A program made the position numbers and the translations under genes. A stretch of DNA of 64,000 bases from Echinicola strongylocentroti (GTDB lineage Bacteria; Bacteroidota; Bacteroidia; Cytophagales; Cyclobacteriaceae). The DNA lies in the NCBI RefSeq assembly GCF_003260975.1, contig NZ_CP030041.1, forward strand, positions 4,095,501 to 4,159,500, in the 5' to 3' direction. Each line of letters begins with the position of its first letter. Positions within the stretch are counted from its first letter, which is position 1. The notes beneath the pieces were generated by a model. That model made no database searches and was not told where the DNA came from. It saw nothing but the letters and a program-made list of their open reading frames with translations. Positions 8,298 to 16,171 of the stretch are shown in pieces.

Positions 8298-9341
8298 ATG
8301 AAACTGAAATTCGGAACAGTTGAAGAAGATGTAGTAACAAGAGAAGAATTCCCTCTTGAGAAAGCCAGAGAAGTACTTAAAGACGAGGTGATTGCCGTAC
8401 TTGGTTATGGTGTGCAAGGCCCAGGTCAAGCCCTGAACCTTAAGGACAACGGTTTTAATGTCATCGTCGGACAGCGTAAAAACTCCAAAACATGGGACAA
8501 GGCTGTCGCTGATGGCTGGGTTCCTGGCGAGACACTTTTTGAGCTTGAAGAAGCTTGTGAAAAAGGCACTATCCTTCAGTTCTTACTTTCTGATGCAGGT
8601 CAAATTGCATTGTGGCCAACTGTTAAGAAGCACCTTACTCCAGGGAAAGCCCTTTACTTCTCCCACGGATTTGGGGTGACATACAATGACCAGACAGGTA
8701 TCGTGCCACCAGAAGACGTGGACGTGATCTTGGTAGCACCTAAAGGTTCTGGTACTTCCTTGAGAAGAATGTTTGTAGAAGGTAGAGGATTGAATTCTTC
8801 TTTTGCCATCTATCAGGATGCCACTGGCAAAGCACGAGAAAAAGTCATTGCGCTTGGTATCGGTGTAGGTTCAGGATATTTGTTTGAGACTGACTTCTAC
8901 AGAGAAGTTACTTCTGACCTTACTGGCGAAAGAGGTACCTTGATGGGAGCTATCCAAGGGATTTTTGCTGCCCAGTACGAAGTGTTGAGGGAAAATGGTC
9001 ACTCTCCATCTGAAGCATTTAACGAAACAGTGGAAGAATTGACGCAAAGCTTGATGCCACTTGTAGCCGAAAACGGCATGGATTGGATGTATGCCAACTG
9101 TTCTACTACTGCCCAAAGAGGTGCCCTTGACTGGTGGAAGCCTTTCAGAGATGCTTCCAAGCCAGTATTTGAGCAACTTTACAAAAGCGTAAAAGATGGC
9201 AAAGAAGCTGCTAAATCCATCGAGTCAAACAGTAAAGCAGACTACAGAGAGAAACTGGAAGAAGAACTCAGCGAATTGAGGGATTCTGAAATGTGGAAGG
9301 CCGGCGCTACTGTACGTCAGCTGAGACCAGAGAATAACTAA
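8298..9341 (+). CDS. ilvC: Ketol-acid reductoisomerase (NADP+)
   Basis: A 347-residue reductoisomerase that converts acetolactate or acetohydroxybutyrate to the dihydroxy acids used by IlvD. The Rossmann motif GYGVQGPGQALNL (36-48) is followed by VGQRKNSKTWDKA, whose basic and Ser residues suit NADPH. Catalytic His123 (SHGFG), and the metal ligands Asp207 and Glu211 (SDLTGERG), are present, as is a single C-terminal knotted domain, so it is a class I enzyme. It starts 11 bases after ilvN. Its 3' gap folds into three successive hairpins. Confidence 0.96.
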   Translation: MKLKFGTVEEDVVTREEFPLEKAREVLKDEVIAVLGYGVQGPGQALNLKDNGFNVIVGQRKNSKTWDKAVADGWVPGETLFELEEACEKGTILQFLLSDAGQIALWPTVKKHLTPGKALYFSHGFGVTYNDQTGIVPPEDVDVILVAPKGSGTSLRRMFVEGRGLNSSFAIYQDATGKAREKVIALGIGVGSGYLFETDFYREVTSDLTGERGTLMGAIQGIFAAQYEVLRENGHSPSEAFNETVEELTQSLMPLVAENGMDWMYANCSTTAQRGALDWWKPFRDASKPVFEQLYKSVKDGKEAAKSIESNSKADYREKLEEELSELRDSEMWKAGATVRQLRPENN

Positions 9342-9353
9342 TTTTAACTTGAC

Positions 9354-9475
9354 GGAAAGTCTAACACTGGGAATTAAAATAAACTCCTATTGTGTTATGA
9401 ATTATAGACTTTCCCAAAAGTGTACTTTTGGGAGGAATAGGTAAAAATTGGAGATGTTTTGTACCTGTTCCTCCC
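9354..9475 (+). other. Three abutting hairpins in the ilvC-leuC gap
   Basis: Three inverted repeats follow one another and share edge bases: GGAAAGTCTA 9354-9363 with TAGACTTTCC 9405-9414; CCCAAAAGT 9413-9421 with ACTTTTGGG 9424-9432; and GGGAGGAATAGGTA 9430-9443 with TACCTGTTCCTCCC 9462-9475 (one G-U pair). Because the edges overlap, neighbouring stems cannot all be fully formed at once. No U-tract follows, so simple termination is unlikely. Confidence 0.65.
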
Positions 9476-9504
9476 GAACTTTATGACGATTGACAACAGA
9501 AGCG

Positions 9505-10902
9505 ATGGAAAAGAAAACATTATTTGACAAAGTATGGGACGAACACGTAGTCAAATCCGTTCCGGGTGGGCCTGATGTGTTTTTCATAGATAAGCATTTT
9601 ATCCATGAAGTCACCAGTCCTGTGGCATTCCTAAACCTTGAAAACCGAGGTAACAACGTGCTCTTTCCTGAGCGCACGGTAGCCACTCCTGATCACAACG
9701 TACCGACCATCGATCAGGACAAAACCATTAAAGATAAGCTTTCCCGCATGCAGGTGGAAAAGCTACGCGAAAATTGTAGCAAATACGGAATTGAACTGCA
9801 CGACCTGGGGACAAACCACCATGGTATCGTGCACGTTATTGGTCCAGAATTGGGGATTACCCAGCCGGGTATGACCATTGTGTGTGGAGATAGCCATACG
9901 TCTACGCACGGTGCTTTCGGGGCGATAGCCTTTGGGATAGGTACCAGTGAGGTGGAAATGGTGTTTGCTTCACAATGCATCATGCAGTCCAAGCCCAAGC
10001 GTATGCGGATTACCGTAAACGGTGAGCTTGGCAAGGGAGTGACCTCTAAAGATATTATCCTTTACATCATCTCAAAAATCTCTGCCAGCGGTGGTACGGG
10101 ATATTTTATAGAATACGCAGGTTCGGCCATTCAAAGCCTCAGCATGGAAGCGAGAATGACCATCTGTAACATGAGTATCGAGATGGGTGCAAGGGGTGGA
10201 CTGATCGCTCCGGATGAGGTAACTTTTAACTACCTTAAAGGAAAAGAGCATGCACCTAAAGGAGAAGATTGGGATAAGGCCTTAGCCTACTGGAAATCCC
10301 TGAAAACCGACGAGGGTGCTGAATTTGATTTGGAATATACCTATGATGCCGAGGACATCGAGCCGATGATCACTTATGGTACCAACCCTGGTATGGGCAT
10401 CAAGATCAAAGATATCATTCCTACCACAGACGGTATGGAAGGCAGCAACAAAAAGACCTACCTGAAGTCATTGGATTACATGGGCTTTCAGCCTGGTGAG
10501 CCCATCAAAGGTAAAAAGATTGATTATGTCTTCGTGGGAAGCTGTACCAATGGCCGAATCGAAGATATCCGTGCAGTAGCGGAATTTGTGAAAGGAAAGA
10601 GAAAGGCGGACAATATCACAGCGTGGATCGTACCAGGATCTAGAGAGGTGGAAAACCAAGCCATTGAAGAAGGGCTGGTAACTATCCTTGAGGAAGCTGG
10701 TTTTAAATTGCGACAGCCTGGATGTTCTGCTTGTCTGGCCATGAACGACGACAAGATTCCTGCTGGTAAATACGCTGTATCTACCTCCAACAGGAACTTT
10801 GAAGGTCGTCAGGGACCAGGAGCAAGGACCTTGCTGGCGTCACCATTGACTGTAGCGGCTGTGGCCATTACCGGTGAAGTGGCAGATCCTCGTGAAGTTT
10901 AA
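9505..10902 (+). CDS. leuC: 3-isopropylmalate dehydratase large subunit
   Basis: The aconitase-family large subunit (465 residues from this start) which, with LeuD, isomerises 2-isopropylmalate, and also citramalate where that pathway exists. The [4Fe-4S] ligands are Cys347 (GSCTNGR), Cys407 and Cys410 ([10 protein letters not shown]). Motifs [24 protein letters not shown] and [12 protein letters not shown] are intact. I chose the ATG at 9505 ([11 protein letters not shown]) over a TTG five codons upstream because MxKKTLFDKxW is the standard N-terminus. A 14-codon ORF in another frame (9483-9527) overlaps the start. Confidence 0.96.
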   Translation: MEKKTLFDKVWDEHVVKSVPGGPDVFFIDKHFIHEVTSPVAFLNLENRGNNVLFPERTVATPDHNVPTIDQDKTIKDKLSRMQVEKLRENCSKYGIELHDLGTNHHGIVHVIGPELGITQPGMTIVCGDSHTSTHGAFGAIAFGIGTSEVEMVFASQCIMQSKPKRMRITVNGELGKGVTSKDIILYIISKISASGGTGYFIEYAGSAIQSLSMEARMTICNMSIEMGARGGLIAPDEVTFNYLKGKEHAPKGEDWDKALAYWKSLKTDEGAEFDLEYTYDAEDIEPMITYGTNPGMGIKIKDIIPTTDGMEGSNKKTYLKSLDYMGFQPGEPIKGKKIDYVFVGSCTNGRIEDIRAVAEFVKGKRKADNITAWIVPGSREVENQAIEEGLVTILEEAGFKLRQPGCSACLAMNDDKIPAGKYAVSTSNRNFEGRQGPGARTLLASPLTVAAVAITGEVADPREV

Positions 10903-10921
10903 TTAAAAAATCGATCTAAAA

Positions 10922-11515
10922 ATGGCTTACGATAAGTTCAATTTATTAAAAAGTACAGTGGTTCCGTTGCCTACCGAAAATGTGGATACGGACCAGATCA
11001 TCCCTGCAAGGTTTTTGAAAGCTACCGAAAGGAAAGGTTTCGGAGAAAGCTTGTTCATGGATTGGAGATATGACAGTGATGGGAAGCCCAAAGCTGATTT
11101 TGTGCTGAATGACCCTACTTACTCCGGTAAAGTATTGGTAGCTGGCAAAAACTTTGGTTCAGGATCCAGCCGTGAGCATGCTGCTTGGGCGATATATGAT
11201 TATGGATTTAGATGTGTGGTGTCCAGCTTCTTTGCGGATATCTTTAAAAACAACGCCCTGAATGTTGGTATTCTGCCAGTGACAATTACTCCAGCGTTTT
11301 TGGATGAGATTTTTGCGGAAGTGGAGAAAGATGCTTCTACGGAAGTGGAGATAGATATCGCCAAACAGACCATCACTCTTCTTAGTACCGGAAGTTCAGA
11401 ATCTTTTGATATCAATTCTTACAAGAAACAAAACATGCAAAATGGTTTTGATGATATCGATTACTTGCTGAACATGAAAGATCAGATCGTTGAATTCGAA
11501 AAAACGAGAAAATAA
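10922..11515 (+). CDS. leuD: 3-isopropylmalate dehydratase small subunit
   Basis: A 197-residue swivelling subunit of isopropylmalate isomerase. The N-terminal PLPTENVDTDQIIPARFLK and the GKNFGSGSSREHAAWAI motif, which closes over the substrate at the LeuC active site, are clear. It follows leuC by 19 bases and is followed by a gap with a long hairpin before the leuA-like gene. Confidence 0.96.
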   Translation: MAYDKFNLLKSTVVPLPTENVDTDQIIPARFLKATERKGFGESLFMDWRYDSDGKPKADFVLNDPTYSGKVLVAGKNFGSGSSREHAAWAIYDYGFRCVVSSFFADIFKNNALNVGILPVTITPAFLDEIFAEVEKDASTEVEIDIAKQTITLLSTGSSESFDINSYKKQNMQNGFDDIDYLLNMKDQIVEFEKTRK

Positions 11516-11531
11516 TAAGTCTAGCAATGTT

Positions 11532-11568
11532 TATTCAAGCCATGGTAACGTTTACCTTGGCTTGAATA
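11532..11568 (+). other. Long hairpin between leuD and the leuA/cimA-like gene
   Basis: TATTCAAGCCA (11532-11542) pairs perfectly with TGGCTTGAATA (11558-11568). After a T-T mismatch, GGTAA pairs with TTACC around a CGT loop, giving about 16 pairs. No T-run follows. A role in mRNA processing or 3'-end protection is possible. Confidence 0.6.
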
Positions 11569-11619
11569 CCTTATTCGTCTAGCTATACTTGATTCCTCAA
11601 TACTAGCTACTATTACATT

Positions 11620-13185
11620 ATGCGTCTTGATAAGAAAATAGAAATCATGGATACCACGCTGCGGGATGGTGAACAGACCTCAGGCGTGTCCTTTTTGCCT
11701 TCTGAAAAACTCCAGATAGCTAAACTGCTGCTGGAGGAGCTGAAGGTGGACAGGATAGAGGTGGCATCCGCAAGGGTTTCTGAAGGAGAGCTTGAAGGGG
11801 TAAAGAAAATTACGCATTGGGCTGCTGAGAGAGGGTACTTGGACAAGGTAGAAGTGTTGGGTTTTGTGGACACGCCGGCATCGGTGGATTGGCTGACAGA
11901 AGCAGGTGCCAAAGTCCTTAACCTCTTGACCAAAGGTTCTCTCAATCACCTCACCCACCAGCTTAAGAAAACTCCAGAGGAGCATTTTGCCGATATCCAA
12001 AAGTGCATTGCTTATGCCAACGAGAAGGATATCGCTGTGAATGTCTACTTGGAAGACTGGAGTAGCGGAATGCGCCACTCCAGAGAATATACCTTAAAAC
12101 TGATTGCATTTTTAGCAGGGCAAAAGGTAGAGAGGGTGATGCTACCGGATACATTGGGGATTTTGAAGCCTGCGGAAGTAGCGGAATTTGTGGGATTGGT
12201 AAGCAGTTCTTTTCCTGATGTGCACTTTGACTTTCATGCACATAATGACTATGACCTGTCTGTGGCCAATGTCATGGAGGCCATTACCAATGGGGCTTCT
12301 GGCGTCCATACGACTATAAATGGCCTTGGAGAGCGGGCAGGGAATGCTCCACTGGAGAGTATTGTAGCCACTATTACTGATTTTACAGGTGTAAAGCTGA
12401 ATGTCCAAGAAAATAAAATCTACCGTATCAGTAAGTTGGTAGAGCAGTTTTCGGGACTTCATATTCCTTCCAATAAGCCGGTAGTGGGAGAAAATGTATT
12501 CACCCAGACCGCAGGAATACATGCCGATGGGGACAATAAGAAGAATCTTTATTTTAACGATCTCTTACCAGAACGTTTTGGCCGGACCAGAAAGTACGCC
12601 TTGGGCAAGACTTCGGGCAAGGCCAATATCCTCAAAAACCTGATGGAGCTGGGTATCGAACTGGAGCCGGAAGAGCTGAGCAAAGTCACCCAAAAGATCA
12701 TCGAGCTGGGAGATCGTAAGGAACGAGTGACCACGGAGGACCTTCCTTATATCATTTCTGATGTGCTTCAGAACAACTCCATCAAGAAGGACATTAGCAT
12801 AGAAGGGTACCACATGACGCATTCCAAAGGGCTTAAGCCCACGGTACAGCTGAAATTGAAATTTTATGACGAATTCTATGAGGCTCATGCTTCAGGCAAT
12901 GGGCAGTTTGACTCATTTATGCTGGCCCTGCAAAGTATCTACAAGTCGCTCAATAAAAAACTTCCCAAGTTGACTGATTTTAGCGTAAGTATACCTCCAG
13001 GTGGCAAAACTGATGCCTTTGTGGAAACCGTTATCACCTGGGACTACGGAAGGATCATCAAGACCAAAGGACTGGACAGCGACCAGACTGTGGCTGCCAT
13101 GATGGCCACAGAAAAAATGCTCAATATCATCGAACAAATCAATACAGGAAATCGAGCAAGACAAGAGCATCTCACGAAGGCTTGA
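11620..13185 (+). CDS. 2-isopropylmalate synthase / citramalate synthase family enzyme
   Basis: A 521-residue DRE-TIM acyltransferase with the IMDTTLRDGEQ motif (residues 9-19), the metal-binding FHAHNDYDLSVAN segment, NGLGERAGNAPLE and a C-terminal LeuA dimer/regulatory domain. The stretch TAGIHADGDNKKNLYFNDLL differs from the usual LeuA form (ESGIHQDG) and resembles the branch that contains Leptospira citramalate synthase. So it may make isopropylmalate (leucine) or citramalate (isoleucine from pyruvate). It sits between leuCD and leuB, which would serve either product. No threonine deaminase gene is in the window, which leaves the citramalate reading open. Confidence 0.8.
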   Translation: MRLDKKIEIMDTTLRDGEQTSGVSFLPSEKLQIAKLLLEELKVDRIEVASARVSEGELEGVKKITHWAAERGYLDKVEVLGFVDTPASVDWLTEAGAKVLNLLTKGSLNHLTHQLKKTPEEHFADIQKCIAYANEKDIAVNVYLEDWSSGMRHSREYTLKLIAFLAGQKVERVMLPDTLGILKPAEVAEFVGLVSSSFPDVHFDFHAHNDYDLSVANVMEAITNGASGVHTTINGLGERAGNAPLESIVATITDFTGVKLNVQENKIYRISKLVEQFSGLHIPSNKPVVGENVFTQTAGIHADGDNKKNLYFNDLLPERFGRTRKYALGKTSGKANILKNLMELGIELEPEELSKVTQKIIELGDRKERVTTEDLPYIISDVLQNNSIKKDISIEGYHMTHSKGLKPTVQLKLKFYDEFYEAHASGNGQFDSFMLALQSIYKSLNKKLPKLTDFSVSIPPGGKTDAFVETVITWDYGRIIKTKGLDSDQTVAAMMATEKMLNIIEQINTGNRARQEHLTKA

Positions 13186-13256
13186 TTATCAAGCAAGCGA
13201 GATTCAGTGTGACCATAAGAATTATAGTACATTAAAACAAGAAAATAAAAATTTGT

Positions 13257-14324
13257 ATGGAAATGAATATAGCGCTGCTACCAGGTGATGGTATCGGCCC
13301 CGAAGTGATCGAACAAGCGGTAAAAGTGGTCAAAGCTGTAGGAAAGAAATTTGGCCATACCATAACTTTTAAAGAAGCCATAGTCGGAGCGGCGGCCATT
13401 GATGCTACTGGAAACCCTTACCCTGACGAAACCCACGAGGTATGTCTACAGGCAGATGCGGTATTGTTCGGTGCCATTGGCGATCCAAAATACGATAATG
13501 ACCCCAAGGCCAAAGTTAGGCCTGAACAAGGGCTGCTGGCCATGAGAAAGAAACTGGGACTTTTTTCCAACGTTCGGCCTACATTTACTTTTCCTTCATT
13601 GATCCATAAATCGCCATTGAAGAAAGAGCGAATTGAGGGTACTGATTTGGTGTTCTTGAGAGAGTTGACAGGTGGTATTTACTTTGGAGAGCCGAGAGGC
13701 CGTAATGAGCAAGGTACCAAGGCCTTCGATACCAATGTGTACACCAAAGAGGAAATCACCAGATTGGCACGAATGGGCTTTGAGTTTGCCCAAAAGAGAA
13801 GAAAATTATTGACCTGTGTGGATAAGGCCAACGTGCTAGCCACTTCCCGCCTGTGGAGAGAAACTGTACAGGAGCTGGAGCCAGAATATCCAGATGTAAA
13901 AGTGGAATATGAGTTTGTGGATGCCGTAGCCATGCGACTTGTCCAGTGGCCAAAGGCATATGATGTGTTGATTACCGAAAATCTCTTCGGGGACATCCTT
14001 ACCGATGAGGCCAGTGTGATCAGCGGATCCATGGGATTGATGCCTTCAGCTTCTCTGGGGACTGATGTGAAGTTGTTTGAGCCGATCCACGGTTCTTATC
14101 CGCAGGCAGCTGGAAAAGACATTGCCAATCCATTGGCTACAGTACTTTCTGCTGCGATGATGTTTGAATATGCGTTTGACTTGAAAGACGAAGCGCAGGC
14201 CATCACTGATGTGGTGAACCGTTCACTGGCCGAAGGTGTGGTGACCGAAGATATCGCAGAAGAGAGCAAGCCTAGCAAAACCTCTGAAGTAGGTGATTGG
14301 CTGGCAGAGCAAATATTGAAGTAA
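13257..14324 (+). CDS. leuB: 3-isopropylmalate dehydrogenase
   Basis: A 355-residue decarboxylating dehydrogenase of the isocitrate/isopropylmalate family. [11 protein letters not shown] (residues 7-17), the substrate-binding [15 protein letters not shown] segment, the catalytic Lys in VDKANVL and the metal-binding Asp motif [17 protein letters not shown] are all present, and [20 protein letters not shown] marks the NAD site. It is the last gene of the ilv-leu operon and is followed by an intrinsic terminator. ATG codons at 13257 and 13263 are both possible starts. Confidence 0.96.
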   Translation: MEMNIALLPGDGIGPEVIEQAVKVVKAVGKKFGHTITFKEAIVGAAAIDATGNPYPDETHEVCLQADAVLFGAIGDPKYDNDPKAKVRPEQGLLAMRKKLGLFSNVRPTFTFPSLIHKSPLKKERIEGTDLVFLRELTGGIYFGEPRGRNEQGTKAFDTNVYTKEEITRLARMGFEFAQKRRKLLTCVDKANVLATSRLWRETVQELEPEYPDVKVEYEFVDAVAMRLVQWPKAYDVLITENLFGDILTDEASVISGSMGLMPSASLGTDVKLFEPIHGSYPQAAGKDIANPLATVLSAAMMFEYAFDLKDEAQAITDVVNRSLAEGVVTEDIAEESKPSKTSEVGDWLAEQILK

Positions 14325-14351
14325 AGGAGATTTAATTGATATGAATAGTGG

Positions 14352-14383
14352 AAAACGGAACTCATCTTTGGGTTCCGTTTTTT
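14352..14383 (+). terminator. Terminator of the ilv-leu operon
   Basis: AAAACGGAAC (14352-14361) pairs with GTTCCGTTTT (14372-14381) around a ten-base loop, ending in a T-run to 14383. It lies 28 bases after the leuB stop and closes the operon. Confidence 0.88.
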
Positions 14384-14760
14384 ATTGATGGAAGGTTTTT
14401 GATGGTGCTTATGCTCGATCATGCGGAAAAGTTGCGGAATTGTGGTTGGTTCTAATAGTACGCTGATGACGCGGATTGATAAGATATGCACTGATTTTTT
14501 TATGGAGTTCCCTATTGCTAAAGATAAATACACTGACTAAACGGTATTGAACCCGATGGGTGTAATAGGAATTTTGCTGTTCGGGATTTGAAATCCCGAA
14601 CCGTAATATATGGGGAATTGAAATTCGGATATGTGAAAAGCTTAGACAGGGATATGGAATTACATTTCCTTATATGTGGTGTTTGAAAGGGGCAAGCTTC
14701 GGTTTGTTTTCTGGCATCACTGCACCAAGTGTTGTCTGTTTTTTTACTAACTTCATCTTT
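14384..14760. other. Intergenic region between leuB terminator and the Crp/Fnr gene
   Basis: About 380 bases without a convincing gene. It holds a CGCTGATGACGC-type interspersed repeat near 14459-14505 and a perfect palindrome at 14580-14600 (arms TTCGGGATTT and AAATCCCGAA around a G). The promoter and start of the following regulator must lie in its right part. Confidence 0.5.
14580..14600. repeat. Perfect 21-bp palindrome
   Basis: Two 10-base arms, TTCGGGATTT and AAATCCCGAA, mirror each other around a central G. A degraded partner, GGGGAATTGAAATTC, follows at about 14612-14626. It might be an operator for the adjacent Crp/Fnr regulator or an interspersed genomic repeat. Confidence 0.5.
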
Positions 14761-15348
14761 ATGACCAAAAACCTTATCAACACGATACAGTCACTGATTG
14801 ACCTTGATGAGACAGGAATCAAGGGACTGAAAGCGATAAGTCAAATTAGGCGGTTTTCCAGTGGGGAGCACTGGATTAGAGAAGGGCAGGTGCCCCGCTC
14901 GTTTGGTTTTGTGGACAAGGGGCTGTTTCGGATATATTATGCAGATGCCGATGGTAATGAAGTCACCAAAGGCTTTTTTCAGGAGGGAAGTTTTCCTACC
15001 GCTTATACTTCTATGCAGACAGGAAAGCCTTCTTATTTTTTTATTCAAGCATTGGAAGATGCCCAATTAGTAACCATTGATTATGAAAGGTGGTTGGGGA
15101 TGTACCGCGTCGATCCCGTTTGGAAGGATTTTTTGATTGCCATGCTGACGAAAGGGTACGCCAAAAAAGAAAAGCGGGAAAGGGAACTTTTGCAGCTTTC
15201 TGCGGAGGAGAGGTACCGAGGGTTTTTGGAGGAATATCCTGATTTGGAGAAAAGGATCAAGCAACATTTTATTGCCTCCTATCTCGGGATTACTCCTGTG
15301 GCGCTTAGTCGCATTAGGAGAAAAATGGGGCTCGTTAACCTAGGTTAA
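14761..15348 (+). CDS. Crp/Fnr-family transcriptional regulator
   Basis: A 195-residue regulator with an N-terminal cyclic-nucleotide-binding-like beta-barrel (about 20-120) and a C-terminal helix-turn-helix (IASYLGITPVALSRIRRKMG, about 170-189). The barrel lacks a clear cAMP phosphate-binding motif, as is usual for this Bacteroidota subgroup, so the effector is unknown. I chose the ATG at 14761 (MTKNLINTIQ); an extension to 14674 would add a hydrophobic, non-homologous stretch. The SDR gene starts 47 bases downstream and is a likely partner or target. Confidence 0.85.
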   Translation: MTKNLINTIQSLIDLDETGIKGLKAISQIRRFSSGEHWIREGQVPRSFGFVDKGLFRIYYADADGNEVTKGFFQEGSFPTAYTSMQTGKPSYFFIQALEDAQLVTIDYERWLGMYRVDPVWKDFLIAMLTKGYAKKEKRERELLQLSAEERYRGFLEEYPDLEKRIKQHFIASYLGITPVALSRIRRKMGLVNLG

Positions 15349-15395
15349 TGTAAAGGTGGTCATGAAGGGCGAAATTGACGGAAAAATGATCCGTT

Positions 15396-16142
15396 ATGAA
15401 ACTTCACGACAACACGATTTTGATCACTGGGGGAAGCTCAGGAATAGGGCTAGAGTTGGCCAGTAGATTGTCCAAGAATAATAATATCTTGATTTGCGGT
15501 AGATCAAAAGAAAAGCTGGCTGCGGCCAAGCAAAAGATTCCCCTCATACAGGTCTTTTCCTGTAATCTCGCCATAGATGCAGATCGACAATCGCTTTTTG
15601 AATGGGTTCGCGATCACCATCCAGACTGTAATGTGCTGATCAATAACGCGGCATTGGTGCATAGGACAGGCTTTGGCAGTGACCCAGCGATGATCCAAAA
15701 ATCAATACTAGAGATCCAAACCAACCTGGTTGCTCCTATAGTCCTTTCCAAGCTGTTTTTGCCCATTTTGGAACAACATCAAGACCCTGCGATTATCAAC
15801 GTGACATCAGGTTTGGTATATGCCCCAAAAAGTGCTTATCCCATTTATAATGCCACTAAGGCAGCTCTCCACAGTTTTACCCAGACCATTAGGATGCAGC
15901 TTGATGATTCACCAGTAGCGATCAAGGAAGTGCTGTTGCCAGTAGTGGACACGCCTTGGCATGAAGGGAATGTCCCCAAGATGGCCATAAGCCCTGAAGA
16001 GGCGGTGAGCAAGATGCTTAGGGGATTGGAAAAGGGTAAGGGAGAAATCCGTGTAGGAAAGGTGAAGTTGCTCCACTTGATTTCACGGATCGCTCCTAGC
16101 TTGGCTTCCAAAATTATTAATCCCGGTTTATGCAATAGATAG
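15396..16142 (+). CDS. Short-chain dehydrogenase/reductase (DltE-like)
   Basis: A 248-residue classical SDR. The cofactor motif TGGSSGIGLE (11-20), the NNA motif (83-85) and the catalytic Ser138, Tyr151 and Lys155 (YNATK) are intact. Arg36 in ICGRSKEK suggests NADP(H). It follows a Crp/Fnr regulator, a frequent pairing in Bacteroidota, and the substrate is unknown. The last codons (NPGLCNR and stop) lie inside the left arm of a small inverted-repeat element at 16122-16160, so the native C-terminus may have been replaced by repeat sequence. Confidence 0.87.
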   Translation: MKLHDNTILITGGSSGIGLELASRLSKNNNILICGRSKEKLAAAKQKIPLIQVFSCNLAIDADRQSLFEWVRDHHPDCNVLINNAALVHRTGFGSDPAMIQKSILEIQTNLVAPIVLSKLFLPILEQHQDPAIINVTSGLVYAPKSAYPIYNATKAALHSFTQTIRMQLDDSPVAIKEVLLPVVDTPWHEGNVPKMAISPEEAVSKMLRGLEKGKGEIRVGKVKLLHLISRIAPSLASKIINPGLCNR

Positions 16143-16160
16143 GCTAGTGCATATTCCGGG
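16122..16160. repeat. Mini-copy of the AACCCGG terminal inverted repeats
   Basis: CCCGGTTTATGCAATAG (16122-16138) and CTAGTGCATATTCCGGG (16144-16160) are inverted copies of the ends of the 170-bp palindromic element seen at 36807 and 55059, brought together with only five bases between them. It lies across the SDR stop codon, between two convergent genes. Confidence 0.7.
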
Positions 16161-16171
16161 TTTAATGCCGT

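Noticed and set aside
9483..9527. 14-codon ORF overlapping the leuC start
   Set aside because: It has no branched-chain codon enrichment and no terminator follows; likely chance.
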